Part shown: in pieces, positions 1 through 12,732 of the stretch
How positions within the stretch are numbered: position 1 is the stretch's first letter
Layout: every line of letters begins with the position of its first letter
Source: Aphelenchoides besseyi
Taxonomy: Eukaryota; Nematoda; Chromadorea; Rhabditida; Aphelenchoididae
Direction of reading: 5' to 3'
Length of the DNA stretch: 64,000 nt
Assembly: GCA_024699855.1 (NCBI GenBank)
Contig: JAMPIQ010000001.1
Location: 2,914,001-2,978,000, forward strand
Made by a program: the position numbers and the translations under genes
Notes under the pieces: model-generated
The model's database searches: none
What the model saw: the letters and a program-made list of their open reading frames with translations, nothing else
What the model was told of the DNA's origin: nothing

Positions 1-3000
1 GTTTCAACCGACTATCCGCCAATTCACGAGCCCTTCGATTATGAGACCGACGAGACTCGAAGAAGAAGCGAAATGGACGGCCATCCGATCGAACATCACG
101 TCTCCATCTACTCAAGCGGCAAGTCTGACGAGCCGAAATCAAAGACTCCAGAACCGTCTGTGGCCTCTAAATTGACTTCGTTGTTCAAGAAGAGTGACAA
201 GAAGACGGAAACCGGCTATCCAGAGTTCGCCCAATACGAAGGCCCCGTTAACGAGACTCAGAGACATCGTGATATCGAGCATTTGCCGATCCACGAACAT
301 GCGACCGTTTACTTGGAATCCGGCAGATCTGATGACCACAAGCCGACTGAACACAAACCAGTCACAAACTGAAGAAGTCGAGATTGTCACAACCGACTAT
401 CCGCCAATTCACGAGCCCTTCGATTATGAGACCGACGAGACTCGAAGAAGAAGCGAAATGGACGGCCATCCGATCGAACATCACGTCTCCATCTACTCAA
501 GCGGCAGATCTGACGAGCCGAAACAAAAGTCTGCTGAGTCCGTCACATCGAAACTGAGTAGTTTGTTCAAACGAGGACATGCTCACGAGTCATTTCCAAC
601 GTCCGAACGATACGAAGGCCCCGTTAACGAGACTCAGAGACATCGAGATATCGAGCATTTGCCGATCCACGAACATGCGACCGTTTACTTGGAATCCGGC
701 AGATCTGATGACCACAAGCCGACTGAACACAAACCAGTCACAACTGAAGAAGTCGAGATTGTCACAACCGACTATCCGCCAATTCACGAGCCCTTCGATT
801 ATGAGACCGACGAGACTCGAAGAAGAAGCGAAATGGACGGCCATCCGATCGAACATCACGTCTCCATCTACTCAAGCGGCAGGTCTGACGAGCCGAAATC
901 AAAGACTCCAGAACCGTCTGTGGCCTCTAAATTGACTTCGTTGTTCAAGAAGAGTGACAAGAAGACGGAAACCGGCTATCCAGAGTTCGCCCAATACGAA
1001 GGCCCCGTTAACGAGACTCAGAGACATCGTGATATCGAGCATTTGCCGATCCACGAACATGCGACTGTTTACTTGGAATCCGGCAGATCTGATGACCACA
1101 AGCCGACTGAACACAAAACCAGTCACAACTGAAGAAGTCGAGATTGTCACACAACCGACTATCCGCCAATTCACGAGCCCTTCGATTTATGAGACCGACG
1201 AGACTCGAAGAAGAAGCGAAATGGACGGCCATCCGATCGAACATCACGTCTCCATCTACTCAAGCGGCAGGTCTGACGAGCCGAAATCAAAGACTCCAGA
1301 ACCGTCTGTGGCCTCTAAATTGACTTCGTTGTTCAAGAAGAGTGACAAGAAGACGGAAACCGGCTATCCAGAGTTCGCCCAATACGAAGGCCCCGTTAAC
1401 GAGACTCAGAGACATCGTGATATCGAGCACTTGCCGATCCACGAACATGCGACCTGTTTACTTGGAATCCGGCAGATCTGATGACCACAAGCCGACTACT
1501 GAAGTCCAACCAACCAGTCGAGGAAGTGATTATCACAACAAAGCCGACTGTTTCAACCGACTATCCGCCAATTCACGAGCCCTTCGATTATGAGACCGAC
1601 GAGACTCGAAGAAGAAGCGAAATGGACGGCCATCCGATCGAACATCACGTCTCCATCTACTCAAGCGGCAGATCTGACGAGCCGAAACAAAAGTCTGCTG
1701 AGTCCGTCACATCGAAACTGAGTAGTTTGTTCAAACAAGGACATGCTCACGAGTCATTTCCAACGTCCGAACGATACGAAGGCCCCGTTAACGAGACTCA
1801 GAGACATCGGGATATCGAGCATTTGCCGATCCACGAACATGCGACTGTTTACTTGGAATCCGGCAGATCTGATGACCACAAGCCGACTGAACACAAACCA
1901 GTCACAACTGAAGAAGTCGAGATTGTCACAACCGACTATCCGCCAATTCACGAGCCCTTCGATTATGAGACCGACGAGACTCGAAGAAGAAGCGAAATGG
2001 ACGGCCATCCGATCGAACATCACGTCTCCATCTACTCAAGCGGCAGGTCTGACGAGCCGAAATCAAAGACTCCAGAACCGTCTGTGGCCTCTAAATTGAC
2101 TTCGTTGTTCAAGAAGAGTGACAAGAAGACGGAAACCGGCTATCCAGAGTTCGCCCAATACGAAGGCCCCGTTAACGAGACTCAGAGACATCGTGATATC
2201 GAGCATTTGCCGATCCACGAACATGCGACTGTTTACTTGGAATCCGGCAGATCTGATGACCACAAGCCGACTGAACACAAACCAGTCACAACTGAAGAAG
2301 TCGAGATTGTCACAACCGACTATCCGCCAATTCACGAGCCCTTCGATTATGAGACCGACGAGACTCGAAGAAGAAGCGAAATGGACGGCCATCCGATCGA
2401 ACATCACGTCTCCATCTACTCAAGCGGCAGGTCTGACGAGCCGAAATCAAAGACTCCAGAACCGTCTGTGGCCTCTAAATTGACTTCGTTGTTCAAGAAG
2501 AGTGACAAGAAGACGGAAACCGGCTATCCAGAGTTCGCCCAATACGAAGGCCCCGTTAACGAGACTCAGAGACATCGTGATATCGAGCACTTGCCGATCC
2601 ACGAACATGCGACCGTTTACTTGGAATCCGGCAGATCTGATGACCACAAGCCGACTACTGAAGTCCAACCAACGGTGGTCGAGGAAGTGATTATCACAAC
2701 AAAGCCGACTGTTTCAACCGACTATCCGCCAATTCACGAGCCCTTCGATTATGAGACCGACGAGACTCGAAGAAGAAGCGAAATGGACGGCCATCCGATC
2801 GAACATCACGTCTCCATCTACTCAAGCGGCAGATCTGACGAGCCGAAACAAAAGTCTGCTGAGTCCGTCACATCGAAACTGAGTAGTTTGTTCAAACGAG
2901 GACATGCTCACGAGTCATTTCCAACGTCCGAACGATACGAAGGCCCCGTTAACGAGACTCAGAGACATCGTGATATCGAGCACTTGCCGATCCACGAACA

Positions 3001-6000
3001 TGCGACCGTTTACTTGGAATCCGGCAGATCTGATGACCACAAGCCGACTACTGAACAACCAACGGTGGTCGAACCAGTGATTAACTGAAGAAGTCGAGAT
3101 TGTCACAACCGACTATCCGCCAATTCACGAGCCCTTCGATTATGAGACCGACGAGACTCGAAGAAGAAGCGAAATGGACGGCCATCCGATCGAACATCAC
3201 GTCTCCATCTACTCAAGCGGCAGGTCTGACGAGCCGAAATCAAAGACTCCAGAACCGTCTGTGGCCTCTAAATTGACTTCGTTGTTCAAGAAGAGTGACA
3301 AGAAGACGGAAACCGGCTATCCAGAGTTCGCCCAATACGAAGGCCCCGTTAACGAGACTCAGAGACATCGTGATATCGAGCATTTGCCGATCCACGAACA
3401 TGCGACTGTTTACTTGGAATCCGGCAGATCTGATGACCACAAGCCGACTGAACACAAACCAGTCACAACTGAAGAAGTCGAGATTGTCACAACCGACTAT
3501 CCGCCAATTCACGAGCCCTTCGATTATGAGACCGACGAGACTCGAAGAAGAAGCGAAATGGACGGCCATCCGATCGAACATCACGTCTCCATCTACTCAA
3601 GCGGCAGGTCTGACGAGCCGAAATCAAAGACTCCAGAACCGTCTGTGGCCTCTAAATTGACTTCGTTGTTCAAGAAGAGTGACAAGAAGACGGAAACCGG
3701 CTATCCAGAGTTCGCCCAATACGAAGGCCCCGTTAACGAGACTCAGAGACATCGTGATATCGAGCATTTGCCGATCCACGAACATGCGACCGTTTACTTG
3801 GAATCCGGCAGATCTGATGACCACAAGCCGACTGAACACAAACCAGTCACAACTGAAGAAGTCGAGATTGTCACAACCGACTATCCGCCAATTCACGAGC
3901 CCTTCGATTATGAGACCGACGAGACTCGAAGAAGAAGCGAAATGGACGGCCATCCGATCGAACATCACGTCTCCATCTACTCAAGCGGCAGGTCTGACGA
4001 GCCGAAATCAAAGACTCCAGAACCGTCTGTGGCCTCTAAATTGACTTCGTTGTTCAAGAAGAGTGACAAGAAGACGGAAACCGGCTATCCAGAGTTCGCC
4101 CAATACGAAGGCCCCGTTAACGAGACTCAGAGACATCGTGATATCGAGCACTTGCCGATCCACGAACATGCGACCGTTTACTTGGAATCCGGCAGATCTG
4201 ATGACCACAAGCCGACTACTGAAGTCCAACCAACGGTGGTCGAGGAAGTGATTATCACAACAAAGCCGACTTGTTTCAACCGACTATCCGCCAATTCACG
4301 AGCCCTTCGATTATGAGACCGACGAGACTCGAAGAAGAAGCGAAATGGACGGCCATCCGATCGAACATCACGTCTCCATCTACTCAAGCGGCAGATCTGA
4401 CGAGCCGAAACAAAAGTCTGCTGAGTCCGTCACATCGAAACTGAGTAGTTTGTTCAAACGAGGACATGCTCACGAGTCATTTCCAACGTCCGAACGATAC
4501 GAAGGCCCCGTTAACGAGACTCAGAGACATCGTGATATCGAGCACTTGCCGATCCACGAACATGCGACCGTTTACTTGGAATCCGGCAGATCTGATGACC
4601 ACAAGCCGACTGAACACAAACCAGTCACAACTGAAGAAGTCGAGATTGTCACAACCGACTATCCGCCAATTCACGAGCCCTTCGATTATGAGACCGACGA
4701 GACTCGAAGAAGAAGCGAAATGGACGGCCATCCGATCGAACATCACGTCTCCATCTACTCAAGCGGCAGGTCTGACGAGCCGAAATCAAAGACTCCAGAA
4801 CCGTCTGTGGCCTCTAAATTGACTTCGTTGTTCAAGAAGAGTGACAAGAAGACGGAAACCGGCTATCCAGAGTTCGCCCAATACGAAGGCCCCGTTAACG
4901 AGACTCAGAGACATCGTGATATCGAGCATTTGCCGATCCACGAACATGCGACTGTTTACTTGGAATCCGGCAGATCTGATGACCACAAGCCGACTGAACA
5001 CAAACCAGTCACAACTGAAGAAGTCGAGATTGTCACAACCGACTATCCGCCAATTCACGAGCCCTTCGATTATGAGACCGACGAGACTCGAAGAAGAAGC
5101 GAAATGGACGGCCATCCGATCGAACATCACGTCTCCATCTACTCAAGCGGCAGATCTGACGAGCCGAAATCAAAGACTCCAGAACCGTCTGTGGCCTCTA
5201 AATTGACTTCGTTGTTCAAGAAGAGTGACAAGAAGACGGAAACCGGCTATCCAGAGTTCGCCCAATACGAAGGCCCCGTTAACGAGACTCAGAGACATCG
5301 TGATATCGAGCATTTGCCGATCCACGAACATGCGACTGTTTACTTGGAATCCGGCAGATCTGATGACCACAAGCCGACTGAACACAAACCAGTCACAACT
5401 GAAGAAGTCGAGATTGTCACAACCGACTATCCGCCAATTCACGAGCCCTTCGATTATGAGACCGACGAGACTCGAAGAAGAAGCGAAATGGACGGCCATC
5501 CGATCGAACATCACGTCTCCATCTACTCAAGCGGCAGATCTGACGAGCCGAAATCAAAGACTCCAGAACCGTCTGTGGCCTCTAAATTGACTTCGTTGTT
5601 CAAGAAGAGTGACAAGAAGACGGAAACCGGCTATCCAGAGTTCGCCCAATACGAAGGCCCCGTTAACGAGACTCAGAGACATCGTGATATCGAGCACTTG
5701 CCGATCCACGAACATGCGACCGTTTACTTGGAATCCGGCAGATCTGATGACCACAAGCCGACTGAACACAAACCAGTCACAACTGAAGAAGTCGAGATTG
5801 TCACAACCGACTATCCGCCAATTCACGAGCCCTTCGATTATGAGACCGACGAGACTCGAAGAAGAAGCGAAATGGACGGCCATCCGATCGAACATCACGT
5901 CTCCATCTACTCAAGCGGCAGATCTGACGAGCCGAAATCAAAGACTCCAGAACCGTCTGTGGCCTCTAAATTGACTTCGTTGTTCAAGAAGAGTGACAAG

Positions 6001-9000
6001 AAGACGGAAACCGGCTATCCAGAGTTCGCCCAATACGAAGGCCCCGTTAACGAGACTCAGAGACATCGTGATATCGAGCACTTGCCGATCCACGAACATG
6101 CGACTGTTTACTTGGAATCCGGCAGATCTGATGACCACAAGCCGACTGAACACAAACCAGTCACAACTGAAGAAGTCGAGATTGTCACAACCGACTATCC
6201 GCCAATTCACGAGCCCTTCGATTATGAGACCGACGAGACTCGAAGAAGAAGCGAAATGGACGGCCATCCGATCGAACATCACGTCTCCATCTACTCAAGC
6301 GGCAGGTCTGACGAGCCGAAATCAAAGACTCCAGAACCGTCTGTGGCCTCTAAATTGACTTCGTTGTTCAAGAAGAGTGACAAGAAGACGGAAACCGGCT
6401 ATCCAGAGTTCGCCCAATACGAAGGCCCCGTTAACGAGACTCAGAGACATCGTGATATCGAGCACTTGCCGATCCACGAACATGCGACCGTTTACTTGGA
6501 ATCCGGCAGATCTGATGACCACAAGCCGACTACTGAAGTCCAACCAACGGTGGTCGAGGAAGTGATTATCACAACAAAGCCGAACTGTTTCAACCGACTA
6601 TCCGCCAATTCACGAGCCCTTCGATTATGAGACCGACGAGACTCGAAGAAGAAGCGAAATGGACGGCCATCCGATCGAACATCACGTCTCCATCTACTCA
6701 AGCGGCAGATCTGACGAGCCGAAACAAAAAGTCTGCTGAGTCCGTCACATCGAAACTGAGTAGTTTGTTCAAACGAGGACATGCTCACGAGTCATTTCCA
6801 ACGTCCGAACGATACGAAGGCCCCGTTAACGAGACTCAGAGACATCGTGATATCGAGCACTTGCCGATCCACGAACATGCGACTGTTTACTTGGAATCCG
6901 GCAGATCTGATGACCACAAGCCGACTGAACACAAACCAGTCACAACTGAAGAAGTCGAGATTGTCACAACCGACTATCCGCCAATTCACGAGCCCTTCGA
7001 TTATGAGACCGACGAGACTCGAAGAAGAAGCGAAATGGACGGCCATCCGATCGAACATCACGTCTCCATCTACTCAAGCGGCAGGTCTGACGAGCCGAAA
7101 TCAAAGACTCCAGAACCGTCTGTGGCCTCTAAATTGACTTCGTTGTTCAAGAAGAGTGACAAGAAGACGGAAACCGGCTATCCAGAGTTCGCCCAATACG
7201 AAGGCCCCGTTAACGAGACTCAGAGACATCGGGATATCGAGCACTTGCCGATCCACGAACATGCGACTGTTTACTTGGAATCCGGCAGATCTGATGACCA
7301 CAAGCCGACTGAACACAAACCAGTCACAACTGAAGAAGTCGAGATTGTCACAACCGACTATCCGCCAATTCACGAGCCCTTCGATTATGAGACCGACGAG
7401 ACTCGAAGAAGAAGCGAAATGGACGGCCATCCGATCGAACATCACGTCTCCATCTACTCAAGCGGCAGGTCTGACGAGCCGAAATCAAAGACTCCAGAAC
7501 CGTCTGTGGCCTCTAAATTGACTTCGTTGTTCAAGAAGAGTGACAAGAAGACGGAAACCGGCTATCCAGAGTTCGCCCAATACGAAGGCCCCGTTAACGA
7601 GACTCAGAGACATCGTGATATCGAGCACTTGCCGATCCACGAACATGCGACCGTTTACTTGGAATCCGGCAGATCTGATGACCACAAGCCGACTGAACAC
7701 AAACCAGTCACAACTGAAGAAGTCGAGATTGTCACAACCGACTATCCGCCAATTCACGAGCCCTTCGATTATGAGACCGACGAGACTCGAAGAAGAAGCG
7801 AAATGGACGGCCATCCGATCGAACATCACGTCTCCATCTACTCAAGCGGCAGGTCTGACGAGCCGAAATCAAAGACTCCAGAACCGTCTGTGGCCTCTAA
7901 ATTGACTTCGTTGTTCAAGAAGAGTGACAAGAAGACGGAAAACCGGCTATCCAGAGTTCGCCCAATACGAAGGCCCCGTTAACGAGACTCAGAGACATCG
8001 TGATATCGAGCACTTGCCGATCCACGAACATGCGACCGTTTACTTGGAATCCGGCAGATCTGATGACCACAAGCCGACTGAACACAAACCAGTCACAACT
8101 GAAGAAGTCGAGATTGTCACAACCGACTATCCGCCAATTCACGAGCCCTTCGATTATGAGACCGACGAGACTCGAAGAAGAAGCGAAATGGACGGCCATC
8201 CGATCGAACATCACGTCTCCATCTACTCAAGCGGCAGATCTGACGAGCCGAAACAAAAGTCTGCTGAGTCCGTCACATCGAAACTGAGTAGTTTGTTCAA
8301 ACGAGGACATGCTCACGAGTCATTTCCAACGTCCGAACGATACGAAGGCCCCGTTAACGAGACTCAGAGACATCGTGATATCGAGCACTTGCCGATCCAC
8401 GAACATGCGACTGTTTACTTGGAATCCGGCAGATCTGATGACCACAAGCCGACTGAACACAAACCAGTCACAACTGAAGAAGTCGAGATTGTCACAACCG
8501 ACTATCCGCCAATTCACGAGCCCTTCGATTATGAGACCGACGAGACTCGAAGAAGAAGCGAAATGGACGGCCATCCGATCGAACATCACGTCTCCATCTA
8601 CTCAAGCGGCAGGTCTGACGAGCCGAAATCAAAGACTCCAGAACCGTCTGTGGCCTCTAAATTGACTTCGTTGTTCAAGAAGAGTGACAAGAAGACGGAA
8701 ACCGGCTATCCAGAGTTCGCCCAATACGAAGGCCCCGTTAACGAGACTCAGAGACATCGTGATATCGAGCACTTGCCGATCCACGAACATGCGACCGTTT
8801 ACTTGGAATCCGGCAGATCTGATGACCACAAGCCGACTGAACACAAACCAGTCACAACTGAAGAAGTCGAGATTGTCACAACCGACTATCCGCCAATTCA
8901 CGAGCCCTTCGATTATGAGACCGACGAGACTCGAAGAAGAAGCGAAATGGACGGCCATCCGATCGAACATCACGTCTCCATCTACTCAAGCGGCAGGTCT

Positions 9001-9990
9001 GACGAGCCGAAATCAAAGACTCCAGAACCGTCTGTGGCCTCTAAATTGACTTCGTTGTTCAAGAAGAGTGACAAGAAGACGGAAACCGGCTATCCAGAGT
9101 TCGCCCAATACGAAGGCCCCGTTAACGAGACTCAGAGACATCGTGATATCGAGCACTTGCCGATCCACGAACATGCGACTGTTTACTTGGAATCCGGCAG
9201 ATCTGATGACCACAAGCCGACTACTGAAGTCCAACCAACGGTGGTCGAGGAAGTGATTATCACAACAAAGCCGACTGTTTCAACCGACTATCCGCCAATT
9301 CACGAGCCCTTCGATTATGAGACCGACGAGACTCGAAGAAGAAGCGAAATGGACGGCCATCCGATCGAACATCACGTCTCCATCTACTCAAGCGGCAGAT
9401 CTGACGAGCCGAAACAAAAGTCTGCTGAGTCCGTCACATCGAAACTGAGTAGTTTGTTCAAACGAGGACATGCTCACGAGTCATTTCCAACGTCCGAACG
9501 ATACGAAGGCCCCGTTAACGAGACTCAGAGACATCGGGATATCGAGCACTTGCCGATCCACGAACATGCGACTGTTTACTTGGAATCCGGCAGATCTGAT
9601 GACCACAAGCCGACTGAACACAAACCAGTCACAACTGAAGAAGTCGAGATTGTCACAACCGACTATCCGCCAATTCACGAGCCCTTCGATTATGAGACCG
9701 ACGAGACTCGAAGAAGAAGCGAAATGGACGGCCATCCGATCGAACATCACGTCTCCATCTACTCAAGCGGCAGATCTGACGAGCCGAAACAAAAGTCTGC
9801 TGAGTCCGTCACATCGAAACTGAGTAGTTTGTTCAAACGAGGACATGCTCACGAGTCATTTCCAACGTCCGAACGATACGAAGGCCCCGTTAACGAGACT
9901 CAGAGACATCGAGATATCGAGCATTTGCCGATCCACGAACATGCGACCGTTTACTTGGAATCCGGCAGATCTGATGATTACAAACCGGGA
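1..9990 (+). repeat. Coding tandem array, about 26 units of 375-402 bp, higher-order organised
   Basis: Units start at each accgactatccgcc, for example at 8122, 8497, 8881, 9283. There are two unit types. Type A (384 bp, middle block SKTPEPSVASKLTSLFKK) and type B (375 bp, middle block KQKSAESVTSKLSSLFKR). Two linkers occur: L1 (TEHKPVTTEEVEIVT) and L2 (TTEVQPTVVEEVIITTKPTVS); an A unit ending in L2 is 402 bp. L2 precedes type B almost everywhere, so the order reads B-A-A, B-A-A, B-A-A-A, B-A-A-A-A-A, B-A-A-A, B-A-A, B, B. Copies differ at only a handful of synonymous sites (gagcat/gagcac, gcgacc/gcgact, aga/agg). Confidence 0.95.
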
Positions 9991-12055
9991 ATGCAGAAAA
10001 TTGCAGTTGCTGAAGAACGAACTATTTTTACTGATTACCCAGCAATTCAGAAGGCCACTAATGACGTGACTGACGAAACAAGAAGATCTCACGAATTAGG
10101 TGCTTATCCAATTGAGCATCACGTCGCACGTTATTCATTTGGTCGATCAGATGATACAAAAGTAAAAAGTCCTGTGTTTATACCAGCGGCCAAAAACTAT
10201 GAAGATGACAAACTCCAATATGTAGACATAAGACCTCGATCGCCCGAAGCTGAACGACTCGTTACTTTACCGGATATTTCTACTACACACGTTATGCACA
10301 CTTCAGTTGTAGAGGTAATTTAATTATTCAGTTTTATTCACTTTGTGAAGATCGACTTTTATTTTGAAAACATTATTTTATTTAACTGCTAAAACATATT
10401 ATCATAGTTACAAGAAATCATATTTTAGTTGAACAACGGTTCTAATCAACTCATTTTAGAAGCCCGTTGTTCATTCAACTGATCGAAGTTGGGAATTTAG
10501 CACTCTACCCATTTCGCAGTATTGTACTGTTTACAACAAAGGACGAAGCGATTTGCTAACTTCGAAATCAACTGAAGAAAAATCAGATACTTTTAGTAAA
10601 ATAACAACTTTCTTCCGACGTGGTCATGCTCACGAAGACAAACCTACAAGTCAACGATATACTGGCAAACTATCAACGCTACCACTACATCACGATTTAC
10701 CCGAATTTCCAGTTACAAAATATGTGCACATTTATCACGATTCTGGTCGCTCTGATGTCGAACTTTCACCTTATCGTCGTCAATATTCGAAGCCAAGAAC
10801 TGATGAACTACCTGGTTATCCGAACTATCGCTATGTTGGTCATTTGTTGTCTATTTCCCCATCCGTTGAATTTACTCCCCGTCCAATTGAAAAACACGTG
10901 AAATTGAACCGTAAGCCTCCTCCATATTCTCCTAGCGCTGAGAGAACTACATTTGACGTCAAATTGTATACACGAAGTCCATCTCCTGTACGTTTGAACA
11001 TCCCGCCAAAGTCTCAATCCGAACATGAAATGCGCGAAGTTGATGAGCGATGGATGAAGTCATCAATTTCAACAAGCCGAGACGATGAATGGCGTCGACG
11101 GGATGTGAATTCATTCATCGACTATCGATCAGAACACAAGCCTCGAGTTCTACACGAACGACCTCCGTTACCCGTCGGTCCAAAACGTGGTCCCAATGTT
11201 ACGACCTTCCATGCGTTTGCTAATGAGCGTGATATGGTTGCCACAAGTACGCCTGATTATTCTCGAACTTACGAACGTAGATCTCGACCCTCAGATTCGT
11301 CAACCGTTTACTTGGAGTCGAGCGAACGCATTTTTGCTCATGGAAAAGACGAAAGTCGGCAGAAAACTTACGATCGTTCTTATGCTCGTACTCCACGTTC
11401 ACTTTCCGAATCACGTCGACTTCATGGATGGACAACCGTAACGGAAAGAACAACTCTCACTTATTCTCGACATACTTCAATGCAACGATTTGAAGGCCGT
11501 CGACGTCAACTTTTCACTGAATCAGTTTCTGTTCATACTTACGATCATTTGCGCTCTCCACGTCGTGCCTTTTCGCCACCACTTCACACCGAACTTGATC
11601 AACGCTATCGATCCTACAATCGAAGTCGTTCCCAAGGTCCAAATGAAAGTTGGTCTCAAACAACCTTCGACGCTTCGCCACGCAAATTTGAAAGCTCAGA
11701 AAACCAAGAACGTACTTATCGATCATACTGTTCTCATTTGTATGATCGAAGTGCAATTATGCGCGGTTATTATCCCGACGAAGGAATTGGTGATTTCCGA
11801 AGTGGCCAATTCTTCAACGACTCCAATCACACAACTTCGAGTTCACGTGTCCACGAGATTCCGGTCGCTCGATTGATCGACGACTTACCCAGTTTTGATG
11901 ACGATATTGATGTCGAGCTATATCGAAAGCCCGTAACTCGAACCTACCCGTTGGAGTCGCGTTTACTGGAACCGGGACATCACATTGCACCAGACAAATC
12001 GATCCCGCTCAATCGCACTCGTCGACGTGTTCGCAACTATTGCGTCATGTTGTAA
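1..12055 (+). CDS. Giant tandem-repeat protein, 3' part (5' end outside window; frame broken by indels)
   Basis: The reading frame enters from the left edge and ends at TAA 12053-12055. The first exon seen runs to 10314 (GAG|GTAATT), followed by an intron 10315-10459 and a last exon 10460-12055; the frame is continuous across that splice. Residues before about 9990 are near-identical repeats of 125-134 aa, each holding two copies of a Y-x-x-S/E-S-G-R-S-D motif (HHVSIYSSGRSDEP and HATVYLESGRSDDH). The repeats are rich in charged residues, Pro, Ser and Thr and have no obvious globular fold. The last exon has two more diverged SGRSD/KGRSD motifs, then an Arg/Ser/Tyr-rich unique tail ending RRRVRNYCVML, a polybasic stretch plus a CaaX box predicting a prenylated, membrane-linked C-terminus. 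From memory, SGRSD-type repeats resemble the giant C-terminal extension of nematode ankyrin UNC-44; no ankyrin repeats or ZU5/death domain lie in this window, so this is a hypothesis. Several single-base indels interrupt the frame before 7950. Confidence 0.75.
9975..10314 (+). repeat. Diverged repeat copies at the edge of the array
   Basis: From about 9978 the unit is still recognisable in protein (TDYPAIQKATNDVTDETRR, then YPIEHHVARYSFGRSDDTK) but its DNA has lost most identity to the array and uses different codons. It marks the sharp boundary where homogenisation stops. Two further degenerate motifs (TVYNKGRSD near 10535 and YHDSGRSD near 10740) lie in the next exon, with the RRGHAHEDKPTSQRY block of a type B unit between them near 10615-10660. 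Confidence 0.85.
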
Positions 12056-12732
12056 TCGAAAACTACGACATTTTGTTATTTGCCTTGCCGTATACAGTTC
12101 TCTGGTTCGCAACTTAACCATGACTTCTGTACCTGCTTTTATCGATTCCGCATAATCGACTTTCCGGCCATTGTATTTCATTGCTCATTTGTTTCCGCTT
12201 TCAGCTTCTAATGACGCGTAATCTCTACTCATTTCCTGTTGTTTCAACTCTCACTGCCGCCCACGACTTTTTAACGATACGGTTTTTTGTATTCCATAAT
12301 TGTTGCTAATAAACGACCAACTATTTTTGTTGTGAATATCATCGTCGATAGGATGTTGGACGTAAAAAAAGATCAGTTGGAGTTGTCTGAGATTGCTTAA
12401 GCAATTCGAAATTACGGTGAGGCATTCGGTTTGCAAATTTTCACAACAACATGGCGATCTTTCGTCCAACAAAACAATTTTTTCCTTAAGACCAGCAGTC
12501 GTGTCCAGCTGTTCAGTGGATTGTTTTCGTGGGCCCGTCCATCCCTTTTGCTTTCACTCTCTACTTCGAATTTGTTCTAACCGGATCTCGTGATTTAGAA
12601 ACCGATTTCATTTACGTCAAAGTAAAAAACTTAAGGTTTGTTACTTCGCCATATTCTCGAGTTCTTTTGAAAAGTTTGGATTGCATTACGGGAAATGTTT
12701 TCATAATCTATTTGATTAGTTTGTTATTTTAG
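12056..12732 (+). other. 3' flank of the giant gene and upstream region of the small coiled-coil gene
   Basis: No convincing coding exon is seen. An AATAAA lies at about 12305-12310, a plausible poly(A) signal for the giant gene. Short open frames at 12393-12593 and 12529-12732 lack codon bias and recognisable motifs. The stretch ends in TTGTTATTTTAG directly before the next ATG, which is either an intron acceptor or a trans-splice acceptor. Confidence 0.5.

Noticed and set aside
139..9823. Dozens of 60-120 codon open frames on both strands inside the array
   Set aside because: They repeat with the unit period and exist only because the repeat happens to be open in other frames. The SGRSD frame is the one that continues, with conserved protein motifs, into the diverged tail and last exon.
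1..9990. CRISPR-like or satellite array
   Set aside because: Units are 375-402 bp, contiguous, in frame, with no short repeat/spacer alternation. It is a coding tandem repeat.
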